From Heliocidaris tuberculata (lineage: Eukaryota > Echinodermata > Echinoidea > Camarodonta > Echinometridae), in contig CM046832.1 in NCBI GenBank assembly GCA_025618425.1, positions 23,480,359 through 23,544,358 of the forward strand: a stretch of DNA of 64,000 nt, given 5' to 3'. The position numbers were made by a program, and so were the translations under genes. Under the pieces are notes generated by a model. That model did not search any database. It worked only from the letters and a program-made list of their open reading frames with translations, and was not told where the DNA came from. This document shows positions 45,960 through 56,540 of this stretch, piece after piece; within the stretch, counting starts at the first letter, position 1; each line of letters opens with the position of its first letter.

Positions 45960-48260
45960 ATAACACACACAGACCAACACATTCTCTTCTGTGCAAATGT
46001 AATGTCAAGTTTTTGTTATTAATAATTCAAAGGGCTAAACAATCCAAGAAATACATGATAAATTCTGAATGATTCAATGACTAAAAGTAGCATCAAGCCA
46101 TGATATATTCATCAAGCATACTTATGATTACTGGGTCATAATTTCCACCTTTCCTGGGAGTGTAAAAAGGTAAATGTAAATTATACGCTAATCATATGAA
46201 GTGACAAATATTCAATATTTTTCCCACAACTGAATCCTTCTTGATAGCCCATCTCAAAGTTATACCGTACCAAATTTCTTCAGTGACGTCGAATTGTGTA
46301 TTGCATTAAAAAAACATTTCTGATCAAATTCGTAGTCGCATAATTGCATTTCTTGTAAACCAAAAAGAAAGAATAATAAAAGAAGATTGGGGAGGGGGGA
46401 AGTGACTTCTCCTTCGCTTTCCTCTCAATATTGAATTGCAAATCCCACAGACCAATACAAACAAATTGAATTTAAATTAAGTCTGTTTTACATGAATACG
46501 AACCTGTACTTGCGGTTTCATGAAATTCAAGAGAAAGAAAACACCCCAACCCAAATCAGAGTGAAGCTCTATTGCCGGAGAACCTAGAGATTACAACAAC
46601 ATCGATCTGGGGGCCCCTAGACAACTCAAGATTTCTCGTTTTCCACCCCAAGACTGCGCGCATATTTACACTTGGTTGGAGCCGGCATTTTGGATGCCAT
46701 ATGTTGCTGCTCGAATGCAGAGGAGATGAGGAAACCACACGGGGGAAGTTCATCAAATGCAAAATGGGGTCTCGGCGGAGAAAGCTTGAATTTTCTCTCG
46801 TCTACACAATGTCAATAACAGAGAGAGGGAATCGATGGCATGGGTTTCGTGTGGTCGGCAAGCATTGTTCCCGGAAGGTTTCACTATTGTATCACAAGCT
46901 GGGCATCTTGTGGCATTTGGGTGCTACAGATAACGAAACAATACCTCACCCAACCTTAGATTTGTGGGTAGGAAGCAATCCTTGCTGGTAAGTCTTCTCC
47001 AGGAATGTTGTAAACCCCAAAAGATAATAATCAAGCTCCCACATCTCACATCATGAAAAAAAAAGACTGAATTTAGTCAGTGGATGAGCATCTTGAAAGT
47101 CCAGAAAACAAGTGATTCCTCGAATCGAAAACCTCAAGCAGAGATATCACATATCCGAAGAATTAAAAAGGTTTCGAGTGCAGCAATTTAACAGTTAGCT
47201 CTTTTTTTAATCAGATGAACACTTGAAACAACAAATGGTTACCATTCCATGAATAAATCACACTGGATACAATATGCACAAAATATTGTAAGGTAAATGG
47301 GTTTTTTTTCTTCCTATTTTTGGTTTCTATTTCATAAAGTATGAACCATTCAAGCAATATAAACACTACAGGATTTGCCATTCCATTCTATTCCATTACT
47401 GAATACATTGCATTCTTTTTCTTTTTTTTGTTTTTCTTCTTAATCTGAAATGAAATAATGATGAAGACAGAATGTACGTTTACATAACATTGCTCAATTC
47501 ATACTATAGCGATGAGAACATACTGTAGATTTAATGGTCTACAGAGGATGTTTGAGAATTATGTGTGTAGGAGCAACTTTATCCTCTTTGGAGGACCATT
47601 AATTTGATAACCTACTTTCATCGCCACAAATACGAAAATATGTGAATATTCTAAAGATAGCAGCAACAAAATTGTTCTGATGAAGTAATAAATATAAATT
47701 GGGGACTAATCTGTCGTAATTCAATAATGGTAACTGCATCATTAAAACTAATGTGATCACCTACTTCATGGCTGCCAAATGAAGGCAGGCAAATGGCAAA
47801 TTTTAACAAACTTCCAGCTTTGGATTTGTTTTTCCAGAGTTTTTCCCCAATCGACCCCTGTGCATGCCTGGTTATTGAATGTTCTGTTGTAATAAGATTT
47901 TGAATATTCCATTATAAAATTTTAAATATCCTTCCTTCCTTCATGAATATCATTTAACTTTTTACTCTTTGATACACTACCAAAATCACAGGTGTATGAA
48001 CTCATTTTCCATTAAGTTTGTTGCCGAATTTTAGAAAATACAAAATTTCTATTGGGGTTTTCGTTTTCATTTTTCCTTCATCCTAGTCCCTTAATCTTCT
48101 TCCTTTGATATAAACTCTCAAAACAATGTATCAAATCTCTTTCAAGAATCTTCAAGAAGTATTTCAAATGAAATTTTCCGTAATTTCTACATTCAGAAAG
48201 AAATGTCAGCCTAAAATATGTTCTTGTTTTCATAGATCTTAGGATTTCTAGAATTTGTTT

Positions 48261-48806
48261 TTAAAGGTGAAGTCCACCCTGGTATAAACTTGATTTTAAA
48301 AGAAGCAGGAAAATTAAAGAAATAGATCAATGAAAGTTTGAGCAAAATCCGATAAGAAATAAGAAAGTTATGAATTTTTGAATTTGTAATCAATCACACA
48401 CAAATTGTCAACTCCATGACATAACTTGCGAGCTCCTCTCCCATTTGCCCTGTACTGAAAAAAAAATCATAAATTTCCATTTTCTCTAAATATTTTTAAC
48501 AAACACGCTCCCTAAATTTAATCATTTCACTTTTGCTTTTACACAAAACCTTATGATGCAAATCTATTCCCTCATCAACAAAAAAAACAAAATGAAAATT
48601 TATTAACTTAAAATTGTGTACAGGGAAAATGGGAGAGGAGTTCGCAAGAAACGTCACAGAATTGCCAATTTGTGTTTGATTGATTACAACTTCAAAAATT
48701 TCTTATTTCTTATCGGATTTTACTCAAACTTTCGTTGATCTGTTTCTTTATAAATTTTCTGCTTCTTTTAAAACCAACCTAATATCAGGGTGGCCTTGCC
48801 CTTTAA
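48261..48806. mobile_element. TTAA-flanked foldback element (subfamily C)
   Basis: TTAA-AGGTGAAGTCCACCCTG ... CAGGGTGGCCTTGCCCT-TTAA. Arms are imperfect inverted copies, and the subterminal AATAAGAAAGTTATGAATTT block is shared with 5545-6136. Confidence 0.78.
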
Positions 48807-48981
48807 GTAAGGGCTACATTTCTACTTATTTCTCTAAAGAATCAGCCATGGCAAATACAGTTGATTTGGATATTATGCTGTAACTACATGTGTATCAAGT
48901 AAGGTGGTTGCACTCATGCAATCGTATACTTTATGTATTGGCTACTAATTCATTTAATGCATTGTTTACACAACTCCTTAC

Positions 48982-49176
48982 CTTCAACAGGTCTCCCTGT
49001 CGAGTGCCAATGAACGCCACGGTGTGATGTCTGACAGAAGCCGAAACGATGGAGGTTGGGATGTACGATGACATCTCGACAGCGGCAGAGGATACTACAG
49101 GCTGGATGCCATTAGCATAGGTGAAAGAGAGTTCCTGAGAACATACAAGTCCTCCCAATATGTCTTCAGGGAGGTC
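48982..49176 (-). CDS. plxnb: Plexin coding exon 2: C-terminal Sema segment
   Basis: Residues 356-420, 65 codons, phase 0 on both sides. It starts DLPEDILGG and includes SVRHHTVAFIGTRQGDLLK, the conserved plexin blade motif (HTVAFLGT..G.L) near the end of the Sema propeller. The acceptor is TTACAG|GACCTC and the donor AAG|GTAAGG. Joining to exon 1 gives ATCDRL-DLPEDILGG, matching the family pattern of a cysteine followed by LP and then the CGS/CSQ region, so no exon seems to be missing between them. Confidence 0.92.
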
Positions 49177-49761
49177 CTGTAAGGAGAACAAAGGGTGATA
49201 AAATATCATATTATGCTTACTATTTCATTACAATTTTTATTCTTTTTTTGTATTATTTGCGAATCAAGAAAAAAGGAAATTGTAAATGAATTGCTTTTAT
49301 ACAACAGTAATCAAAACGGGAGGATGGGGCTAGATGGAACATTGCTGGGAATGTTGCGCTTTTTCACGTCATGTCTGTGATTCATTTTACAAAATGCTAC
49401 CACCAAGTGGTACCCATCAGAAATGACCATCCATAATTGCATATAGACTATTGCCACAATGCAACTCAACATTGGAGAGATCCACACTTTAAAAAAAAAA
49501 TAGAATATTTCACTACCACCGATACACATGTAATCAAAACTTCTTAGTAGTCTGCTAGTTTTGAATGGTTGACTTTGTGAAAAAACTTTAGAACTATTCC
49601 TACCTTGTCCGAAATATCTCATATGTGTTTTAGCTCCACCATCTGTCACTTTGTCAAAAGCAACATCAGATATTTCAAACAAATCCACTTCCTCCCCTTA
49701 TGATTAATACAACTTACATGTAGATTAGCAGCCTAAAGTTCTCATGAACTCAAATAGAGCA

Positions 49762-49909
49762 GGGCCCTGTTTCATAAAACTTGTTATCAATGGCAAGTTA
49801 CAATAGTCGTTATAAGCTACTGAAATCCTTGAATCTGATTGGCTGAGAGCAAACTTGTCAAAGAAATGGGGCAGTTGTTATCAATAACAAGTTTTATGAA
49901 ACAGGGCCC
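49762..49909. mobile_element. Conserved-core palindromic element, copy 2
   Basis: GGGCCCTGTTTCATAAAACT ... AGTTTTATGAAACAGGGCCC perfect 20-bp ends, ATAACAAGTT/AACTTGTTAT arms, and the shared centre GCTACTGAAATCCTTGAATC, TGATTGGCTGAGAGCAAA. Confidence 0.82.
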
Positions 49910-51788
49910 AGGACCTTTCTTGTTAATACCTCATAAAAGCATAGATTTATTGCTCTACATGTGCATGTACATGTATATCATTCTCTGGTCAGATCACGGT
50001 CTGATTCAGTGTCAAAATATGAGACAAAAGGGATAGCATTGGGGTCACTGACTAATAACAAAACTGTTTCCAATAGTGCCTTGATTGTTACAAAATGGAA
50101 TTTGGAGCAAAAACAAATTGGCTTAAATAATAAGTGGAAATTGAATCTCGAAAACAGCTGTATTACAAATGGAGGAAACAGCAAATGTCAGAAAGCCGAG
50201 CCTGGTGGACTAGAACACGACACTGCTCTGTAATTTCCTGTGAGCTCTAAAGCAATATCGTTCAATTTGGGAGACATTCCCTTTTCATCAATCATTGTCC
50301 AACTCACTGTACATCCTAGATTGATCTGAAATGCTAGATTCAAGTCTGGTCAGCTTTTTTACATGATATATCGATCAAATATAAGGCTGAAAAGTAGAAA
50401 ATGAAACAAAAAGTCCATTTGGGAAAGAGGCGAAGGTGAAATCACATCACATAGACTTGCAAAATAAAGAGAGAGTGAATATTAACTTCTACCGTTTCCC
50501 ATCTTTTTTTCTAATAATTCAAAGATTTTGTCAGGAGATATATATCAACTTGGGACTCAAAAATCCATTTTCTATATGAAAAAACTCATGAGCTAACAAC
50601 ACTTGTTGTTGTTTTTGGTTTTTACGGTGCTGTCATTCAAAATTTGAATATTTACACCACTGTTTTAGGGACTTCCTTTTGTTTAGGCCTACAGTATAAA
50701 AGATGTTAACTTTTAAAAATAATAATAATAAAAAAGGACGCCTAACAAAATAGCCTTTTAAGAGTTATCGTCATGAACCCATGGTATTACTTAAAATATG
50801 CCTGCATGCCTCTTAAAATTCTTTCATCCAGTTATTTTCATAAATCATGAATCTTGGCAATGCATGCATTTTCAAAAGGAAAACAGATACATGTAAGTGG
50901 ACTAGCCCAAAATAGAAATATATATGGTTGGATTAAAGCACAAATGACCATTCAGTTGCAAGTATTCAGAATATTTCTGTTCCAAAATTACACAACCTAG
51001 TTAAAACTGAAACCTGAACATAAAAACTAGTTTTGCTCTTTGCTGTTTGTTATACAAACCATCAACGTTGGGGAATACGGCACTCGTACAGAATGAGTGC
51101 TGTTTGTGTGATGCACATCACCACACATACAGCGCTGCAAGGGTTAAATTCACGATAGCAGGGAAACTGCAGAAGAGACTTCAGCTCACCAACAAACTTA
51201 AAGTGAAGGCACACCTTACCTATTCCATTCATGGTGCAAGACTCATCTTATTTCAGCAGAATGGCAATTGAGCAGAAAGGATTATTAGGTCCGCATGGCT
51301 AGTCATGAATGGGGAATATTGATGGTTTTTGCAGACCACGCTACATATCACTCATTCATTGCTATCATATGCATAAGTTTATGATATTCGTGTTTTCCTG
51401 AAAGCTTTGCTGGACAATAAATATGCACATGCATAAGTATGGAGGGCTCATTGCCGTGTGCAAAGAGACCTACGTCAATGTACAAGCACGAGAGCTGAAT
51501 ACGAGAATAAGAGAACTATCAGAATAAATGAGAATTTTCATGACAAAGAACAGATATTAGAACTTCACGTCATCTTCGAGAAAGTAGCTTTGAAAATACG
51601 TCTACACAAGTATGCCAGCTCTATATAGATTATTGCCACAAAGATGCAGCAAGCCATCTTTTTATTGCATACACGACTGTAGAAATGATAGAATTTCACT
51701 GTAGTATTTAAAGAAGTCAGTAACATACATGTACATGTACTTTGTTGTCAGTCACCTATGTGATAATGAAATTACAAACAAGCAGCTA

Positions 51789-52411
51789 TACAGTGCGTCC
51801 CAGAAAAAAAATTAGTAGCTGGAAAAAGTCTCCCCAAATAAATATTTAGAAATATTTGTAGGAAATTTTCATACATGCGCTTAGGGCCTAGCTCTTCTAC
51901 CAAATAACACTAAAAAAATCGGGTGACATCTTAAGCTTGAGTGAGGAAAAGCGACTTTTACAAAAGGGTGCAAAATCCAGTCTTGGCAAGAATTAGTATT
52001 TGTTCTGGCTGGTATTAACAAATTTAAGAACCATTAAAAGTGGACAGTTGGAAAAAGCCTCCCAAATGAACATTTCCAAATATGTTCATAAAATTTTCAG
52101 ACCTACATGTATGGAAAGCCTAGGGTCTTACTCTTTCCTATATCAAATGACACTAAAACATCTAACAACATTTTTCGCTTGAGTGAGCAAAAGCCATTGT
52201 TCTGAAATGGTGCAAAAGTCTTGAAAATGCTTAGAAAATTTTCATATTCTGATCATTAAAAGCCAATTTATGAAAGAATAGGCTTTGTTTTCTGTATGCC
52301 CTTATATATCCCATCAAAATTTATGCTCACTCGAGCATAAAATATCCCCGATTTTTAGGTGTCATTTAAATAGAAGAGACCCTAAGCTATCCACAGGTAT
52401 GAAAATTTGCT
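51789..52411. mobile_element. Mariner-type foldback relic
   Basis: TA-CAGTGCGTCCCAGAAAAAA left end. Two direct units (from about 51812 and 52037) share TGGAAAAAG, AAATTTTCA, CACTAAAA and TTGAGTGAG words. A third, inverted unit (52308-52411) matches them as CTCACTCGAG ... GGTATGAAAATTT. The right terminus is replaced by the TTC/TCC tract. Confidence 0.6.
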
Positions 52412-52755
52412 TCAATCTCTCCTCCTCCACTTCTTTCTTCTTTCTTCCTCCTTCTTCTCTTTCTCCTTCTCCTCCTCCTTCTTCCTCTTCTTCTTTTTCT
52501 TCTTCTTCTCCTCCTCTTCCTTCTTCTTCTTCTTCTTCTTCTTCTTCTTCTTCTTCTTCTTCTTCTTCTTCTTCTTCTTCTTCTTCTTCTTCTTCTTCTT
52601 CTTCTTCTTCTTCTTCTTCTTCTTCTTCTTCTTCTTCTTCTTCTTCTTCTCCTCTCCTCCTCCTCCTCCTCCTCCTCCTCCTCCTCCTCCTCCTCCTCCT
52701 CCTCCTCCTCCTCCTCCTCCTCCTCCTCCTTCTTCTTCTCTCTCTCTTTCTCTCC
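52407..52755. repeat. (TTC)43 and (TCC)25 compound microsatellite
   Basis: Pure TTC at about 52521-52650, TCC at about 52656-52730, with CT-rich shoulders. On the coding strand it is polypurine GGA/GAA in intron 1. The long Ser, Phe, Leu and Pro homopolymer frames here are artefacts of it. Confidence 0.97.
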
Positions 52756-54554
52756 CTCTGGCCCCCTCTCCCTCTCTCTCTCGCTATCTATCTATCTATC
52801 AATCTATCTGTATGTCTCTTTTCTTTCTCCAAGTCCAACTTGATAGACTTGAAGTGGTTATTTTTGTGACAGAATGTCTTCCAGTGCATGCATTCAGGAA
52901 ACTTTCTAGTCTCAGATGGTCAATCAAAACAACATCAACTACTTTTAATTAGATCCAGCATCTGTCATCTGCATTGCTCTTGATTTTGACTTAGTCTGGG
53001 GAAACTTCTGTTATTTAAATTGTAATTTGTAAGGAATGCTTATTTTTTTCTAATGGAAGTACGCATTAGGAATCCCTTAATCTACATTGGACATTTCTTA
53101 TGCACTGTCTTCTTCAAATATATGTCTTATCATTACTGTGATAGACAGTACAATTACTGAAAGAGGTTTCTAGGGATTTGCATCCATATGGCCCTATTTA
53201 ATTCAGTAAGATTGATGGATTCAATAAAATCCCACAATTATTGAGTAATTTGTCATGTTTCGATTGGACACTTTCTGATATATCTGCAGTCATTTCAGTG
53301 GAGAGATTCTGGCAAGGATGATGATTTACTATGAACAAGCCAGAATTTTTCCAATTCTGTGTTAATTCTTTGTTGTAGATTGGATGTTTAGAGCTCTTCA
53401 TTGCTTGTTTAATTATAATTACTTGTTTAATTATAATTCAATTTTAAAGACTTTAACACAGCAGATAGTCTGCTAATGGTAATAAGTATTCTTTTCATTG
53501 ACTACCATACCCTATTTTATTTCTGAATAACAAAGCAGTGAATTGTATTCAATTATACAGACATATCTTGTAGTCCATCTGCACTATCTCTATGAAGGTA
53601 TTCACACTGTAGCAAACAATCTACTGCTAGAAAAATACTGTATAATATCTCCAAGGCTACGATTTAGCTTTGTGTGAACATCATACGTCAGAAAAGTCTT
53701 AAAATAAAATGTTTTACAGCATAACAGTGGTTTGGGAATGGTTTTGATGAAGAACTCAATAAAAGAATCAGGGTTGACTCATAGTGTGAGCATCATATCA
53801 GTCTTTTACATCATCAGCACAAAGCTTTCTTCTCCAATGAACCTACAGATTATGCACTTAACATCTTAGACAAGCAAGAAGTCAGAAGTGAACCTACATG
53901 CTAGGAGAGCTCTTCATCCTTTGTGCAAAACTTAGAAAGAGAAAGGGAGAGGTAGAAAGAGTCAGAGAGAAAGAGAGAGATATTGACAGAAAGAAAGAGA
54001 CTGAACAGTGAGGAATTAATAAGGTGATGCATTGCACATCTCCGCAGCGGATGTTTGTTCCCTCCGCGAAAAAAAAGGATATGCAGTCTTTAATAGCATG
54101 TGCCGTAGTCATCTACTTGCTTCCAATTCATGCATGTGGTAATTTCATTTCTAACTTTGGTAAGTTTTAAGGAAAAGATGCAATATCTACGGTCAAAGTG
54201 AAAGATGTTTGGTCATTTGCTGTTCCCTATGTTACCAGGAATAATGAAAAAAAGAACAAAATGTAACATAAAACAATGTCATTTACCTTGAAATCTGGTC
54301 ATATTTGAGCTCTACAATAGCGATGAACTTGATATATATTCAGGTGTACTACATTATTTGATTAGTCAGTAACATGTGGGACAAGATACCTTGGCATTGC
54401 CCTCATGTACGTGCATTAAAATATATGACTTCTAAAATTAAAAGCAATATCCAGCATGTGAAGTAGGGTAAAATGCAGTTAATACTTGAACTCAAGATGG
54501 AAAGTAAGCTTTCAAGAATAAAATGAACATATTCAATTTCAGACTTTGATTGTA

Positions 54555-54788
54555 AATTTGATGCATATAGGTCTGTAATACATTGTACAGGTAGCCTTAG
54601 TCTTTATGCTCAAGCCAAGGTTGTTTTCCTCTTTTCATTTTTATTTTTCTTCTTCTCTTCTTTTCTCAAGTTATTGTGAAAAGAAAAGAAGAAGAAAAAT
54701 AAAAATAAAAAGAGGAAAACAACCTTGGCTTGAGCATAAAGACCAAGGCTACCTGTACAATGTATTACAGACCTATATGCATCAAATT
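54555..54788. repeat. Near-perfect long hairpin
   Basis: AATTTGATGCATATAGGTCT ... AGACCTATATGCATCAAATT outer ends; arms of about 110 bp with only a few mismatches and small indels; loop about 10-12 bases (near CAAGTTATTGTG). Inner arms are pyrimidine- and purine-rich. The clear termini suggest a very young palindromic MITE or an inverted duplication. Confidence 0.9.
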
Positions 54789-54929
54789 GTGGTATGAAAA
54801 TTATTTTGAAATGCTTACGAATGGACATAAATGTATAAAAACAGACTGGATACAAAATTCTGTAAGATTTGGAGTAATGTCTCTCACTTTACAGGGCACA
54901 ACAAACTTACAAGAAGCTGCCTTGGGTGA

Positions 54930-55448
54930 AAGCAAAAATAAAAATAAAATAAAAGACCAGACTGGTGAAAAAGTCAGAGATTTAGACAAATAAAGTTTAG
55001 AGAAGATTGGGAATGACTGAAAGTTGATTGCACTACATGTATGAGAATCTAAATAGGTGAGTTTGTGATGTAATGCAGGACAACTCTCACATTCATTTGT
55101 AAACTGATATCATATACATCTATTTCCAGTTGTCTTTTAAGTCATTTCACACTAGTGACTTATCGATAGGATAAAATGTCCTCCATAGATCTGCTCAGTC
55201 ACAAAATTGAGAATAGTGATATTATGTAAAGTTATTTTACAGAAACAAATGGGAGACTTGTCCTACGTACATCACAGTGAGAGTAATATTACCACTTTGT
55301 CAATTTGTTGATTCATATACATTTATGAATTTCAATTTTCAAACACTCACAACTACCATATTATTTACCTAATTTTGTTCAAACTTTCTCCAATCTGTTT
55401 CTCTGATCCTTTGCCCTCATTTTCAAAGTAACATGTAAATGTTTTAAT
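54930..55448. mobile_element. Decayed TTAA-type foldback element
   Basis: The right arm TTGTTCAAACTTTCTCCAAT, CTGTTTCTCTGATCCTTTG is the reverse complement of the subfamily A arm at 5585-5630, and TGGGAGACTTGTCC / GGACAACTCTCACATT mirror each other. Termini are eroded. Confidence 0.55.
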
Positions 55449-55475
55449 ACAGCTTCAAGAAACAATACTACATAC

Positions 55476-56540
55476 CAATCGGTCACAAGTAGCACGAGCA
55501 AGATATGAAAGAATAGCACCTTTGCTACCATTTACACAGTCCTTCACAGCTTGCTTGAAGGCCTCTTCAACATCTGTCATGCCGTACACACATAGGGCCG
55601 CATTGCTGAGAGCAGACTCGGATTCAGAAAAGGCTGCAAACAGGACACTATCTGAGCGGGAACCCATGGACATCTGCAGGGCAGGACCAGCTTTCCCTAC
55701 ACGGGCTGTCTGCACAAGACTGTAAGATGTACCTGGTCGGTTTCTACTATGGCATTGTAATGTGATTTCTGAATAGTATTCCATTCGGGCTTCTTGGCAA
55801 ACTCTCCCTAATTTCACACTTTCAACCTGGTTCATTACAAAATAGACAAAACCATTATGAGCAAAGGTCTCCTTGTAAGAGATGGGAAAACCATTCACAG
55901 TCACATCTAAATTATAGTGGTTGAGCTCATCATCTAGCTGGTCAAAGTTATCCGACACAGTCCATCGTCTGATAGGATTGATGATGGAGGGGACATCAAC
56001 GCTCAAAGTGTTGGCCAAATAGAACTTCTCTTGTGGCACTTCTGTTATGACCCCAGCCGCTGTGAGTCCTGCAGATTCCCCAGGAACCATTATCTTACTG
56101 CTGTGTTTCACTTGCTCAATATAAGACAAGTCTCTAACTTCACACTTTCCCTCTGCACTTGTACAAATGATTAAGCTATTAGCATCTCCTTGAGAAATGG
56201 CAAGAATCTTGGTGACATAGTCGCAATTGTCATCTGCAGCACAACCTGAGGTATCGGTGCTATTAAGGTTCTGTAAGTCGGAACCAAGTTTAAAGAGAAA
56301 TTTCTCTGCTGCAACATATATGCTTCCTGTCCTGTTATGCACTACAAAACGATTCAAAGTTACTTCTTGACTTGGTGGTGTGAATGACGAGAGGTTATAT
56401 GAGTCTAGTACTGCAGCTGCTAAGGTGGTTTTGACGATGACAGCAATGGTCAGCAGTGAGAGATATGCTGCCATGGTAACATCAGGGTTTCTCAGAGTAG
56501 TGTGGAGAAGAGATGGCATCTTGCTCTTGAAGATGCTCAT
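55476..56540 (-). CDS. plxnb: Plexin coding exon 1: signal peptide and most of Sema domain
   Basis: Residues 1-355. The exon encodes a hydrophobic signal peptide (MAAYLSLLTIAVIVKTTLAA, residues 23-42) and then the Sema beta-propeller, with plexin landmarks VHNRTGSIYVAAEKFLFKLG, IICTSAEGKCEVRDL and the late motif ALCVYGMTDVEEAFKQAVKDC. Sema is the semaphorin-binding and homodimer surface. A single large exon carrying the signal peptide and most of Sema is typical of plexin genes. The donor reads TTG|GTATGT and leaves phase 0. Three in-frame ATGs exist: 56540, 56519 and 56474. The third (residue 23) sits in a strong ACCATGG context directly before the signal peptide and is the likeliest start; the first is used here only as the outer limit. 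The acceptor-like TTTTCTAG ending at 56549 suggests a spliced upstream noncoding exon. Confidence 0.93.
56472..56474 (-). promoter_or_regulatory. Preferred translation start (residue 23 ATG)
   Basis: ACCATGG context followed at once by a hydrophobic signal peptide. The two upstream in-frame ATGs (56540, 56519) have weaker context and would give a charged 22-residue leader before the signal peptide. Confidence 0.55.

Larger units (their letters stand above)
42044..48981 (-). other. Intron 2
   Basis: Contains a CpG-rich patch (42660-42770), a tandem octamer repeat (45077-45130), a telomere-like array (45733-45812), a small palindrome (45927-45959), a less AT-rich stretch with a 139-codon open frame (46540-46990) and a TTAA foldback element (48261-48806). 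No plexin exon is expected or seen. Confidence 0.7.
49177..55475 (-). other. Intron 1 (first coding intron)
   Basis: Holds a conserved-core palindrome (49762-49909), a mariner-type foldback relic (51789-52411), the TTC/TCC tract (52407-52755), a near-perfect hairpin (54555-54788) and a decayed TTAA-type foldback (about 54930-55448) that begins about 27 bases past the exon 1 donor. No exon seen. Confidence 0.72.

Noticed and set aside
52285..52952. Open frames of 181-194 codons rich in Ser, Phe, Leu and Pro
   Set aside because: They are translations of the TTC/TCC microsatellite in different frames, with no domain or splice context.
49177..55475. Possible missing Sema exon between exons 1 and 2
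   Set aside because: The joined sequence ATCDRL-DLPEDILGG agrees with the family pattern and phase 0, and no further coding block was seen.
55522..55725. Plus-strand frames overlapping exon 1 and other exons
   Set aside because: Shadow frames antisense to real exons.
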